Origin: JANWXD01 sp037446115
Lineage (GTDB): Bacteria; Acidobacteriota; Terriglobia; Bryobacterales; Bryobacteraceae
DNA: 64,000 nt
Direction of reading: 5' to 3'
Assembly (NCBI GenBank): GCA_037446115.1
Contig: JBBIJF010000010.1
Span: 62,001 to 126,000, forward strand
A program made the position numbers and the translations under genes. Under the pieces are notes generated by a model. It ran no database searches. It saw only the letters and a list, made by a program, of their open reading frames with translations, and was not told the origin of the DNA. Numbering within the stretch: the stretch's first letter is position 1; the number at the start of each line of letters is the position of its first letter. This document shows, piece after piece, positions 24,643 to 32,172 of the stretch.

Positions 24643-25292
24643 GTTTCTTTGCACTCTAGCATACCGTTGCGCCGGGGGTGCGGAGGGTCCGCCAGCAGGT
24701 CGGAAAAGTCCTCGAGCAGAGCCCGGGCCACGGTGAGGGGACGGGGGTCGCGATAGCCTCCCCGGACGTTGTATTCGGCCTGCAGATCCTTCCACCGGGC
24801 ATGGATGGCGGTCTGGATGGTGATCAGCTGCGCATCGGCGATCTCCTCGCCGTCCCGGAAGTTCAGTTCGCAGGCGAACACGCGGCCCGGCTTGTCCGGG
24901 TAGTACAACGGCATCCCGAATTTGCGGCAGATGAGCGGCCGCCATTCATAGATCTGACAAAGTCCGTCCTCCAAGGCTGGACAGGCCAGTCGCGATCCCG
25001 GCGGCGGCAGGTTCCCCCAAGCTTCCGGCTCGCCTCGCACCTCTACGAGCTTGCGCCGCTCCTCCAGGTAGATCCGGGCACGCTGCCGCAACCGTTCGCG
25101 TGCGGCCGCGGGCAGGTTACGGATTCCTTCGGAGATCACGGCCGCCTCCATCTCGGTGATCTGAAAGAGCTGATGGCAGCACTCCGAGCAGCCCGGACGG
25201 CACTGGATGCGCGGGCCCCACCGCTTGCGGTTCCGTTCGAACTCAGCCTGCACTTGATTGCAGATCTCGCGGAACCGTCCGATGAGGGACAT
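24624..25292 (-). CDS. YkgJ-family cysteine-cluster protein
   Basis: A cytosolic protein of about 222 residues with the zinc- or iron-binding cysteine pattern of the YkgJ family: CRPGCSECC near residue 36, then CPALEDGLCQIYEWRPLICR and a later CELN. The family binds metal but its reaction is unknown. The ATG at 25292 gives a protein beginning MSLIGRFREI; an upstream in-frame extension to 25457 would antisense-overlap the next gene's promoter and is not family-like. Co-directional and overlapping with ssb. Confidence 0.85.
   Translation of the reverse strand: MSLIGRFREICNQVQAEFERNRKRWGPRIQCRPGCSECCHQLFQITEMEAAVISEGIRNLPAAARERLRQRARIYLEERRKLVEVRGEPEAWGNLPPPGSRLACPALEDGLCQIYEWRPLICRKFGMPLYYPDKPGRVFACELNFRDGEEIADAQLITIQTAIHARWKDLQAEYNVRGGYRDPRPLTVARALLEDFSDLLADPPHPRRNGMLECKETWHPEA
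24653..24658 (-). promoter_or_regulatory. Extended -10 element TGC-TAGAGT for ssb
   Basis: Minus-strand TAGAGT with TGC in front lies ten bases upstream of the ssb ATG and inside the 3' end of the YkgJ-type gene. It would let ssb be transcribed on its own with a leader of only a few bases. Confidence 0.45.
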
Positions 25293-25429
25293 GGAGGCGC
25301 TGTGTGGCGATGAGGTTCCCACAAGACTCCCTTGCACTTTACCAGAATTCGGGCATAATCGTTCTTTGGGAACTGACGGGTGTCCCCGGGCCCAGGGGGC
25401 ATCCCGGTGCCTCCGGAAGCCGCGGAGAG

Positions 25430-25435
25430 TAGAAT
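25430..25435 (+). promoter_or_regulatory. -10-like element TAGAAT upstream of the exported protein gene
   Basis: TAGAAT is followed by purine-rich AGGGGAGGAACG and the ATG at 25456. A start near 25442 would give a leader of about 14 bases. Confidence 0.45.
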
Positions 25436-25455
25436 AGGGGAGGAACGGGTAGGGC

Positions 25456-26700
25456 ATGCCTGCCGGATCGAGTCACCGACGTACTCAGGCTCTACTGCCC
25501 GCGATCGCGAGCCTGCTGTCGCTTTGCGGCCAGGCGCCGGCTCAACGGCTCATTCAGAGTTCTGCTCCGAACGGTCTTGTGCGGCTCCACAACACAGACT
25601 GGGCGGTGCTCGAGCTGCGCGAACCGCGCAAGGATCTGCCTTGCACCGTGACTCCGAACAAGCCCGTGCTCGGCTTTGACCTCAAGTTTCACTCCGGCTA
25701 TGAGGTCAGCATCCCCTTGAAAGATCTGGCGGGCTCGGAGAATCTGCTCACCATTCTCTTTCGCGTGATTCCGGATTCTCAGCAGGCCGAGCCGTCCTAT
25801 TTCGTTCAGCACATTCGCGTCCCGCCCATTGAGACGGATGCCCGCGGCGAGGCCTACCTGCACGGAAGTTTCGACCTGGGCGAGGGCAAATACCGCGTGG
25901 ACTGGCTGATGCGAGACCGCACCGAGCGCGTCTGCTCTGCCTACTGGGACGTGGAGGCGGTTCTGCCCCCCCGGGACCGCGACATCGCGGTGGCCCTTCC
26001 GCCCGCCACCGTGCGGCCGTCCGACTTCGAGCCGTTTCGCGACGAACCTCCGGTGCGCCGTGTGGATGGAGAACCGCCGCTGAACGTAAAGGTATTGATC
26101 AACTTCGCACCGCAGAATTCCCATTCGGCGGTGCTGCAGCCGCTCGACACGAACGCGCTGGTGTCCATCCTGCGGAGCATCGCCCGGGAGCCTCGTATCG
26201 GCAAGTTCTCCATCATCGCGTTCAATCTTCAGGAGCAGCGGGTCGTTTATCGGCAGGACGGCGCTGAGCGTATTGATTTCCCGGCCCTCGGTGAAGCCTT
26301 ACAAACCCTCAATCTCGGAACGGTGGACATCAAACGGCTGAGCCAGAAGGACGCCGAGACGCAGTTTCTGGCCGACCTGATCCGCAGGGAAATGGCCAAC
26401 GAGGACCGTCCGGACGCGCTGATTTTCGCGGGTCCCAAGGTCATGCTCCCTGAGAAGATTCAGGAAGAGGATCTCAAGCAGATCGGCGGGCTCGAGTATC
26501 CGGTGTTCTACATGAACTACAACCTCTACCCGCAGGCCAACCCCTGGCGCGACGCCATCGGAGCGGTGGTGAAGTTCTTCAAGGGCACGGAGTTCACCAT
26601 CAGCCGCCCGCGCGATCTCTGGTACGCGGTCACCGAGATGGTGTCGCGTATCGTGCAGTTCAAGCACGAACGGGCGGCTTCCAACGGGGCTGCGCGGTGA
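25456..26700 (+). CDS. Exported protein of unknown function
   Basis: A protein of 414 residues that I do not recognise beyond similar acidobacterial hypotheticals. A signal peptide spans about 1-30 (ALLPAIASLLSLCGQAPAQ). The middle (about 50-190) is beta-rich (VPLKDLAGSENLLTILFRV-like strands, YLHGSFDLGEGKYRVDWLMR), and a region about 210-400 has alternating helix and strand (VKVLINFAPQ, FSIIAFNLQEQRVVY, DALIFAGPKVMLPEK) reminiscent of a VWA-like Rossmann fold without MIDAS residues. It ends four bases before the ATG of an exported methyltransferase gene, so the two are probably one operon. Confidence 0.75.
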   Translation: MPAGSSHRRTQALLPAIASLLSLCGQAPAQRLIQSSAPNGLVRLHNTDWAVLELREPRKDLPCTVTPNKPVLGFDLKFHSGYEVSIPLKDLAGSENLLTILFRVIPDSQQAEPSYFVQHIRVPPIETDARGEAYLHGSFDLGEGKYRVDWLMRDRTERVCSAYWDVEAVLPPRDRDIAVALPPATVRPSDFEPFRDEPPVRRVDGEPPLNVKVLINFAPQNSHSAVLQPLDTNALVSILRSIAREPRIGKFSIIAFNLQEQRVVYRQDGAERIDFPALGEALQTLNLGTVDIKRLSQKDAETQFLADLIRREMANEDRPDALIFAGPKVMLPEKIQEEDLKQIGGLEYPVFYMNYNLYPQANPWRDAIGAVVKFFKGTEFTISRPRDLWYAVTEMVSRIVQFKHERAASNGAAR

Positions 26701-26704
26701 TGCG

Positions 26705-27286
26705 ATGAAGCACGGGTTTGCGTCCTTTGCGCTGGCGATCCTGCTGGCAGCTTCTTGGCCGCTCGAGGCCCAGCAACGCCGCATCCGTCCCGATCACTGG
26801 CGCCATCCGGACAACCTGGCGCCCTTTGTCGCCACTCCGGAAATTGTCGCTGAGAAGATGCTGGAGGCGGCCGGCCTGAAACCGGGGGAAGTGGTTTATG
26901 ACCTCGGCTGCGGTGACGGGCGCATCCTCTTCGTGGCGGCGCAGAAGTTTCAGGCCCGGGCCGTGGGAATCGAACTCTCGCCTGCGCTGGTGAAGCAGGC
27001 CTCTGAGAAGGCGCAAAAGCTCGGCCTGAGCGAACAGGTGCGCGTCGTTCAAGGGAATCTGTTCGACGCCGACCTCCGACCGGCTGACGTGGTGACGCTT
27101 TACCTGATGCGCCTTTCCAACGAACGGCTCAAGCCCAAGCTCGCACAGGAACTCAAGCCGGGCGCGCGGGTCGTCTCTCACGATTATGAGATCATGGGCT
27201 GGAAACCGGACCGTGTCGAAAAGGTGATGCTCCATCGCCGCCCGCACACGATTTACGTCTACCGGATGCCGCCCACCCCGGAGTGA
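26705..27286 (+). CDS. Class I SAM-dependent methyltransferase with a signal peptide
   Basis: A protein of 193 residues. An apparent Sec signal peptide (MKHGFASFALAILLAASW, then LEAQ) precedes a small Rossmann methyltransferase. Motif I is VYDLGCGDGRI near residue 64, followed by GIELSPALVKQA and VVQGNLFDADLRPADVVTLY. The layout resembles DOT1-like small methyltransferases. What is odd is the export signal, because S-adenosylmethionine is cytosolic; the segment could instead be a membrane anchor leaving the catalytic domain inside. Substrate unknown. Confidence 0.85.
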   Translation: MKHGFASFALAILLAASWPLEAQQRRIRPDHWRHPDNLAPFVATPEIVAEKMLEAAGLKPGEVVYDLGCGDGRILFVAAQKFQARAVGIELSPALVKQASEKAQKLGLSEQVRVVQGNLFDADLRPADVVTLYLMRLSNERLKPKLAQELKPGARVVSHDYEIMGWKPDRVEKVMLHRRPHTIYVYRMPPTPE

Positions 27287-27354
27287 ATTCTCCGGGCGGC
27301 GGTCCCGCCTTTCGGCGCCGCGTTCGGGTAGCCTCCCGGGTTTGCCGCGCGTTC

Positions 27355-27360
27355 GATAAT
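27355..27360 (+). promoter_or_regulatory. -10 element GATAAT placed for a leaderless transcript
   Basis: GATAAT is followed by exactly six bases and then the ATG at 27367, so the transcript should begin at the start codon. No Shine-Dalgarno lies between them. Confidence 0.5.
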
Positions 27361-27366
27361 CGGTGT

Positions 27367-28326
27367 ATGCCTGCATTTGACGTGGTGGGTGTCGGGCTGA
27401 ACGCCACCGACACCTTGCTGCTGGTGCCGCGTTTCCCCGCCTACGCGGGCAAAGTGGCCATCGAAGATGAGCTGATCAGTCCCGGCGGCCAGGTGGCCAG
27501 CGCCATGGTCACCTGCGCGCGCCTCGGGCTGCGGGTGAAATACATCGGGACGGTGGGAGACGACGAGCGCGGCCGCATTCAGATGGAAAGCCTGGAAGCG
27601 GAAGGCATCAACCTCGACGACGTTCAGATACGCCACGGTTGCGCCAACCAGTCCGCCTACATCGTGATTGACCGCTCGACGGGGGAACGGACCGTGCTCT
27701 GGCGACGGCCGGAATGCCTGCGGCTGGAGCCGGAGCAGATCCGCCCCGAGCAGATCACCTGCGCCCGGCTGCTCCACATTGACGGCCACGATACGCCGGC
27801 GATCGAGAAGGCCGCCCGGATCGCAAAGTCCGCCGGGATCCCCGTGACGGTGGATGTGGACACGCTCTACCACGGCTTCGATCGCGTGCTGCCGCATGTG
27901 GATTATTTGATCGCCAGTTCCGAATTCCCTTCCCAGTGGACCAACGAGAGCGATCCCTTCCGGGCCCTGGAGCTGATTCAGGAAGAATACGGCATGCGCG
28001 TGGCGGCGATGACGCTCGGTGCGCACGGGGCGCTGGCTCGCTCCGAAGGCCGGTTCCTGTACTCACCGGCGTTTGTCGTCAACTGCGTGGACACCACCGG
28101 AGCCGGGGATGTGTTTCACGGCGCCTTCTGCTATGCGGTGCTGGCGGGAATGGATTTGCGGGAAGCTCTGGATTTTTCCAACGCCATGGCCGCCCTCAAC
28201 TGTACGGCGCTCGGGGCGCGCGGGGGCATCCGCAGCCAGGCCGACGCCCGCGCGCTCATGCGGCGCGCCGAGCGGCGGGTCCACCCGGATTTCGCCGCGC
28301 ACGCCTTCGTCACCGCTTCCCGATGA
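27367..28326 (+). CDS. PfkB-family carbohydrate kinase
   Basis: A cytosolic sugar kinase of 319 residues in the ribokinase family. GVGLNATDTLLLVPRFP and GGQVASAMVTCARLGLRVKY form the substrate-side lobe; DTTGAGDVFHGAF carries the catalytic Asp and anion hole. The sugar cannot be deduced. It is the first gene of a coupled set: its stop overlaps the rhomboid ATG (ATGA). The start ATG has no ribosome site and a -10 element six bases upstream. Confidence 0.9.
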   Translation: MPAFDVVGVGLNATDTLLLVPRFPAYAGKVAIEDELISPGGQVASAMVTCARLGLRVKYIGTVGDDERGRIQMESLEAEGINLDDVQIRHGCANQSAYIVIDRSTGERTVLWRRPECLRLEPEQIRPEQITCARLLHIDGHDTPAIEKAARIAKSAGIPVTVDVDTLYHGFDRVLPHVDYLIASSEFPSQWTNESDPFRALELIQEEYGMRVAAMTLGAHGALARSEGRFLYSPAFVVNCVDTTGAGDVFHGAFCYAVLAGMDLREALDFSNAMAALNCTALGARGGIRSQADARALMRRAERRVHPDFAAHAFVTASR

Positions 28327-28991
28327 TCCCGCTGCGCGACTCCCAGCCGAGCTACTCCACTCCGGTGGTGACCGCCGGGCTCATCGTGGTCAACGTCCTG
28401 GCCTTCCTGTACGAGATCTCGCTCGACCCCTTCAGCTTGAACCATTTCATCGCCGCCTACGGTGTGATCCCCGACCGCTTTGATCCCTCTACGCTGGTGA
28501 CCTCCATGTTCCTGCACGGCGGCTGGATGCACCTGATCGGCAACATGTGGTTTTTGTGGATCTATGGCGACAACGTGGAGGACATCCTGGGCAAGGCGAA
28601 ATTCCTGCTGTTCTACCTGCTCTCCGGCATCGCGGCAGGGCTCGTGCACGTCGCCTTCAACCCCTACTCGCGCGTGCCGACCATCGGCGCAAGCGGCGCC
28701 ATCGCCGGGGTGATGGGAGCCTATATGGTCAAGTTTCCCCGGTCCCGAATCGTCACGCTCGTGCCCATCTTTGTGTTTCTGACGACGGTCGAGGTCCCGG
28801 CTTCCATCATCCTGGTTTACTGGTTCGTGATCCAGTTCTTCAGCGGGCTGGGAACGATCGGCGAGTCGCACCTCTCGCAAGGGGGCGTGGCATGGTTCGC
28901 CCATGTGGGCGGGTTCCTGGCCGGCGTGATTCTGATTAAACTGTTCCCCACGCGCGAGCGCTGGCGCCGGCGGCCGGATCTGCACTGGTGA
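28323..28991 (+). CDS. Rhomboid-family intramembrane serine protease
   Basis: A six-helix membrane protease of 222 residues. The family signatures are complete: WMHLIGNMWFLWIYGDNVED in the L1/TM2 region, the catalytic Ser in GASGAIAG (TM4), and the catalytic His in FAHVGGFLAG (TM6). Rhomboids cut transmembrane segments of single-pass proteins. Translation is coupled at both ends, by ATGA to the kinase and by TGATG to the glutaredoxin-like gene. The substrate is unknown. Confidence 0.93.
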   Translation: MIPLRDSQPSYSTPVVTAGLIVVNVLAFLYEISLDPFSLNHFIAAYGVIPDRFDPSTLVTSMFLHGGWMHLIGNMWFLWIYGDNVEDILGKAKFLLFYLLSGIAAGLVHVAFNPYSRVPTIGASGAIAGVMGAYMVKFPRSRIVTLVPIFVFLTTVEVPASIILVYWFVIQFFSGLGTIGESHLSQGGVAWFAHVGGFLAGVILIKLFPTRERWRRRPDLHW

Positions 28992-29242
28992 TGGAACGGG
29001 AAGCGGTGGTCATCCTCTACACGCGCCAGGGGTGCGGCTTGTGCGAAGAGGCACGCCACGTGCTCGAACGCGCGCGCAAGCGGGCGCGTTTCCGGCTCGA
29101 GATCGTGGATGTGGACGGCGACGAGCAGTTGCGGGAGCGTTACGGCCATGACGTGCCCGTGATCGCCATCAACGGCCGGGAGGCCTTCCGGCACCGCTTG
29201 GACGAGCAGGCATTCCTGGCGCAACTCAGGAAACAAGCATGA
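28991..29242 (+). CDS. Glutaredoxin-like small thiol protein
   Basis: A thioredoxin-fold protein of 83-84 residues (ATG at 28991, or GTG one codon earlier). The active site is CGLC after the first strand (VVILYTRQGCGLC), and the cis-Pro follows in DVPVIAINGRE. The size and motif fit glutaredoxin/DUF836 proteins. It overlaps the rhomboid gene and is followed by an ATGA overlap with bshB1, which suggests it serves the bacillithiol redox system; that link is inference from position. Confidence 0.85.
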   Translation: MEREAVVILYTRQGCGLCEEARHVLERARKRARFRLEIVDVDGDEQLRERYGHDVPVIAINGREAFRHRLDEQAFLAQLRKQA

Positions 29243-29952
29243 CGGCCGCGCTCGATGTTCTGGCGATCGCCGCGCACCCCGATGACGTGGAGCAGACCTG
29301 CGGCGGCACGTTGATCAAGATGGCGGAGGCCGGCTACCGGACGGGCGTCCTGGACCTCACCGCCGGCGAGATGGGTACGCGCGGCACACCCGAGGTGCGC
29401 AAGCTCGAGGCCGAAGAGGCCGCCCGCCATCTGCTGCTTTCCTGGCGCGGTAACATGGGCTTGCCGGACGCGCGGCTGGAGAACACCCTGGCGGCCCGCC
29501 TTTCTCTGGCCGTGAAGATTCGCGAACTCAAGCCGCGCGTGGTGATCCTGCCCTACTGGCAGGGGCGCCATCCGGATCACTACCGCGCCAGCGAACTGGG
29601 TTATGAGGCCTGCTACCTGGCGGGACTCGAAAAGCTCGATGAGACCACTCCCCCGCACCGCCCGTTGAAAATTCTCTACTCCTCGCTCTACGCCCCCGTG
29701 GCGCCGTCGTTCGTCGTGGACATCACCCGGCAATTCGAGCGGAGGATGGCCGCGCTGCTGAGTTACAGGTCTCAGTACGGCCGCCGCGACGCATCGGAGC
29801 TTTTCCCGAGCGAAGAAGAAATTCGCGAGCGCCTGGCCGCAATTGCCCGCTACTACGGCAACCTGATCGGTGCGCGCTACGGCGAGCCGTTCGTCGTCCG
29901 CGAGACCTTGAAGGTGGACGATATCGTGGCGCTGGGCGTCAGGAGCTTGTGA
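29239..29952 (+). CDS. bshB1: Bacillithiol biosynthesis deacetylase BshB1
   Basis: A zinc deacetylase of 237 residues (LmbE/PIG-L fold) that removes acetate from N-acetylglucosaminyl-malate, the second step of bacillithiol synthesis. The metal site motif AHPDDVEQTCGGTL at the N-terminus and QGRHPDHYRA supply the zinc ligands, and DLTAGEMGTRGTPE is typical of BshB1. The C-terminus (YGNLIGARYGEPFV) is also diagnostic. BshA and BshC are not in the window. The last 14 bases overlap the convergent ParA-like gene. Confidence 0.95.
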   Translation: MTAALDVLAIAAHPDDVEQTCGGTLIKMAEAGYRTGVLDLTAGEMGTRGTPEVRKLEAEEAARHLLLSWRGNMGLPDARLENTLAARLSLAVKIRELKPRVVILPYWQGRHPDHYRASELGYEACYLAGLEKLDETTPPHRPLKILYSSLYAPVAPSFVVDITRQFERRMAALLSYRSQYGRRDASELFPSEEEIRERLAAIARYYGNLIGARYGEPFVVRETLKVDDIVALGVRSL

Positions 29953-30964
29953 GCTCGGCGCGGACGGGCGCAGGTGGGATTTCCAGCCCGACCCGCGATG
30001 CGATCTGCCGCGCCAGTGCTTTGAAATCCTCCCCCGCGCTGCGCGCCGCTTGAAAGTGTGATCCGATCGCTCCGTCGCCCGGCTTGAGGTGAAACATGGG
30101 CTTGCGCGCCTCCTGCGCCATCGGAATCAGGCTTCGATAGTGCTTGAGCAGCGCCAGATTGTGCGGATCGTTTTTGATCGTGATGCCTTCGCCCGGCTGT
30201 TCGTCCAGGACCGCTTCGCGGTAGACCCCGGGAATCCGGCTGATCCACTTGTCGTAGGCGTGAACGGGGCGGTCCAGGCGGACGGAATGCTGCTGCACGA
30301 CGTAGCCGGCGGGCTGCATCGTCCCCGCGGGCAAGTCGAGCTCGGTGTGCGGCTTTCGGGCCAGCCGGTCCTTCCACTCCTGGCGCCACCGCCTAAGCGT
30401 CGGGCCCAGGTTGCGGAGTCCTTGCAGCGAGAACAGATCCGGAGACAGCGGAACGACGACATAATCGGCTGCGATGAGAGCCGCGCGGTTGATGGCGCCT
30501 AGGTTCGGCCCGAGATCCACCAGGACCACCGCCGCCTCCTGCTGCCGGGCGGCTTGCTGCATCACCCGCCAGAACGCCGAAATCACGCGGAAAGCCCGCT
30601 CCTTGCCGTCCAGGCAGGCGGGCCACTGGGACGACAGCTCGTCTTCAAATCCTGCCAGAGCCAGATCGCCTACCAGAAGGCTGAGCCGTTCGTCAATCTC
30701 CTCGACCGCGGGTTCGGAAATGTCACCGATTCCCCGCAGAAGGGGTTGGATGCTGCCGTAGATGGTGCGCGGGGGCGAAACCTCCCATAACTCCTCGACG
30801 CGGTCTTCTTCGAGAAACGCAGCCGTGAGGTTGGCCTGAGGATCCAAATCGGCAGCTACGATACGCACTTCCAGGTCGGCTAACATCCAAGCCAGGTGGT
30901 AGACGAGAGAGGTCTTGCCGACGCCCCCTTTGTTGTTAAAGAACGCGATGACAGGCGCGCTCAT
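29939..30964 (-). CDS. ParA/Soj-like P-loop ATPase
   Basis: A cytosolic ATPase of 341 residues with a deviant Walker A (NNKGGVGKTS near residue 10), Walker A' (DLDPQANLTA) and Walker B (VLVDLGPNLGAINRAA), all as in ParA/MinD. Chromosomal ParA is normally beside parB near the origin; here there is no parB. The partner is an AlbA_2/ATPase gene whose stop overlaps this ATG (ATGA). The C-terminal third (NLALLKHYRSLIPMAQEA, HFQAARSAGEDFKALA) matches the orphan ParA subfamily found in such gene pairs. Role unknown; regulation, plasmid-like partition or defence are all possible. Confidence 0.85.
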   Translation of the reverse strand: MSAPVIAFFNNKGGVGKTSLVYHLAWMLADLEVRIVAADLDPQANLTAAFLEEDRVEELWEVSPPRTIYGSIQPLLRGIGDISEPAVEEIDERLSLLVGDLALAGFEDELSSQWPACLDGKERAFRVISAFWRVMQQAARQQEAAVVLVDLGPNLGAINRAALIAADYVVVPLSPDLFSLQGLRNLGPTLRRWRQEWKDRLARKPHTELDLPAGTMQPAGYVVQQHSVRLDRPVHAYDKWISRIPGVYREAVLDEQPGEGITIKNDPHNLALLKHYRSLIPMAQEARKPMFHLKPGDGAIGSHFQAARSAGEDFKALARQIASRVGLEIPPAPVRAELTSS

Positions 30965-32154
30965 TGCGCTCTCCTCAACACGGCCAGCACGTAGGTGTCT
31001 TCCACTTGAAACTCCAGCTCCGGATTGCCGTTCTTCCGCAGCTCTCGCCGCGCAAGTTCGATGCCGATGCCGAAGCGCTGCACGAAGTTGAGGTGCTTCA
31101 TCGCTTCTGCCAGGTGCGGGTTCCGGTAATCAGTGACTCCCGGCCTTCCGAAAGTTTCACGGGTGACCTGACCGTAGGGCCCGCCGGGACTCAAGATCTC
31201 AACCCGGTCCGCAAACCAGTGTATCCGCACGGGGGCGTTGGTGCCCTCATAGGTTCTGTGGAGGATGGCGTTCATCGCGATCTGGCGCAGCGCCACGATC
31301 GGGTAATCCGGCTTCTCCACCGCCACCGGACCCGTGTTGACGTTCAACGAAACTGAAATATGCGCTTTAAAGATTTCCTCCAGGCAGGCCACCAGCTCGG
31401 GAATCGGTCCATCCAGCTCTTTTTCATCTTTAATGGGTTCCGTCACGTTCGTGCCGTCATAACGCACGAACTGAACGTAGGCACCGGGAAGGTGCTGGCG
31501 CGGACTTTTTCCCACCACCAGGACTCCCAGATTTGTGGGATGCCCGTCGCTTCCGGGGATGGCCAGACGCAGCGCGGCCAGTTGATCCTCCACCCTGCGC
31601 ACGTTCTGTGCCACCGTCTCCTCGCCGACCGCGGCAGGAAGGTACACGCGCCGGAACATTTCCAGATCCAGGTCCTCGAGTCGTGCGCCCGGTGCGGGCC
31701 GGATGTCAAAGGTCACAGCCTTGGACAGCCGTTTCTCGCTCAGTCGGCGTTCTTCCTCAGCCGTCGCGATGGCCCTGCGGGGACCGATCCGCACCCAAAC
31801 GCGCCCTCGGCAGCGGACCGGAGGGTCGTCGGAAGGATAAACGATGACTACCGCCATTTCGCAACCATCAAGCGTCCGCTTTTCCACGGTCATCGTGGGG
31901 AAAGGAAGGATGTTGCCGTCCCCGCGCATGTCCGCCAGGGTGCGAAGCAATTCGTCGGTTATGGTCAGGTTCGCGCAGTCACCGTTGTCGCGGACACCGA
32001 CGAAGATCACCCCGGGCTTGCCGTGGTTGGGCAGGTCGTTGGCGAAAGCGCAAATCGCCTCGCGAATCTTCTCGCGATCTGAAAGTGAAGCCTTCCTCTC
32101 GACGCGGTCGGATTCCGTATCACGCAGCAACCCCACCAGTTCGGCGTCCGTCAT
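30961..32154 (-). CDS. AlbA_2-domain protein with C-terminal GHKL-type ATPase domain
   Basis: A protein of 397 residues. Residues about 10-135 are an AlbA_2 (Schlafen-type) domain: ESDRVERKASLSDREKI, ICAFANDLPNHGKPGVIFVG, VRDNGD and RGRVWVRIGPR. Residues about 290-395 resemble HATPase_c_4 (ALRQIAMNAILHRTYEG with the N-box Asn, RVEILSPGGPYG, HLNFVQRFGIGIELARREL). Such proteins are usually annotated as transcriptional regulator or RecG-related ATP-binding proteins. The strand locally looks somewhat less GC-rich than its neighbours, which hints at transfer. It is coupled to the ParA-like gene. Confidence 0.87.
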   Translation of the reverse strand: MTDAELVGLLRDTESDRVERKASLSDREKIREAICAFANDLPNHGKPGVIFVGVRDNGDCANLTITDELLRTLADMRGDGNILPFPTMTVEKRTLDGCEMAVVIVYPSDDPPVRCRGRVWVRIGPRRAIATAEEERRLSEKRLSKAVTFDIRPAPGARLEDLDLEMFRRVYLPAAVGEETVAQNVRRVEDQLAALRLAIPGSDGHPTNLGVLVVGKSPRQHLPGAYVQFVRYDGTNVTEPIKDEKELDGPIPELVACLEEIFKAHISVSLNVNTGPVAVEKPDYPIVALRQIAMNAILHRTYEGTNAPVRIHWFADRVEILSPGGPYGQVTRETFGRPGVTDYRNPHLAEAMKHLNFVQRFGIGIELARRELRKNGNPELEFQVEDTYVLAVLRRAQ

Positions 32155-32172
32155 TGCGGGCTCGCAATTCGA

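Noticed and set aside
29939..30964. Chromosome partition gene parA near the replication origin
   Set aside because: No parB, parS-like palindrome, gidB or dnaA is nearby, and the gene is coupled to an AlbA_2-domain protein instead.
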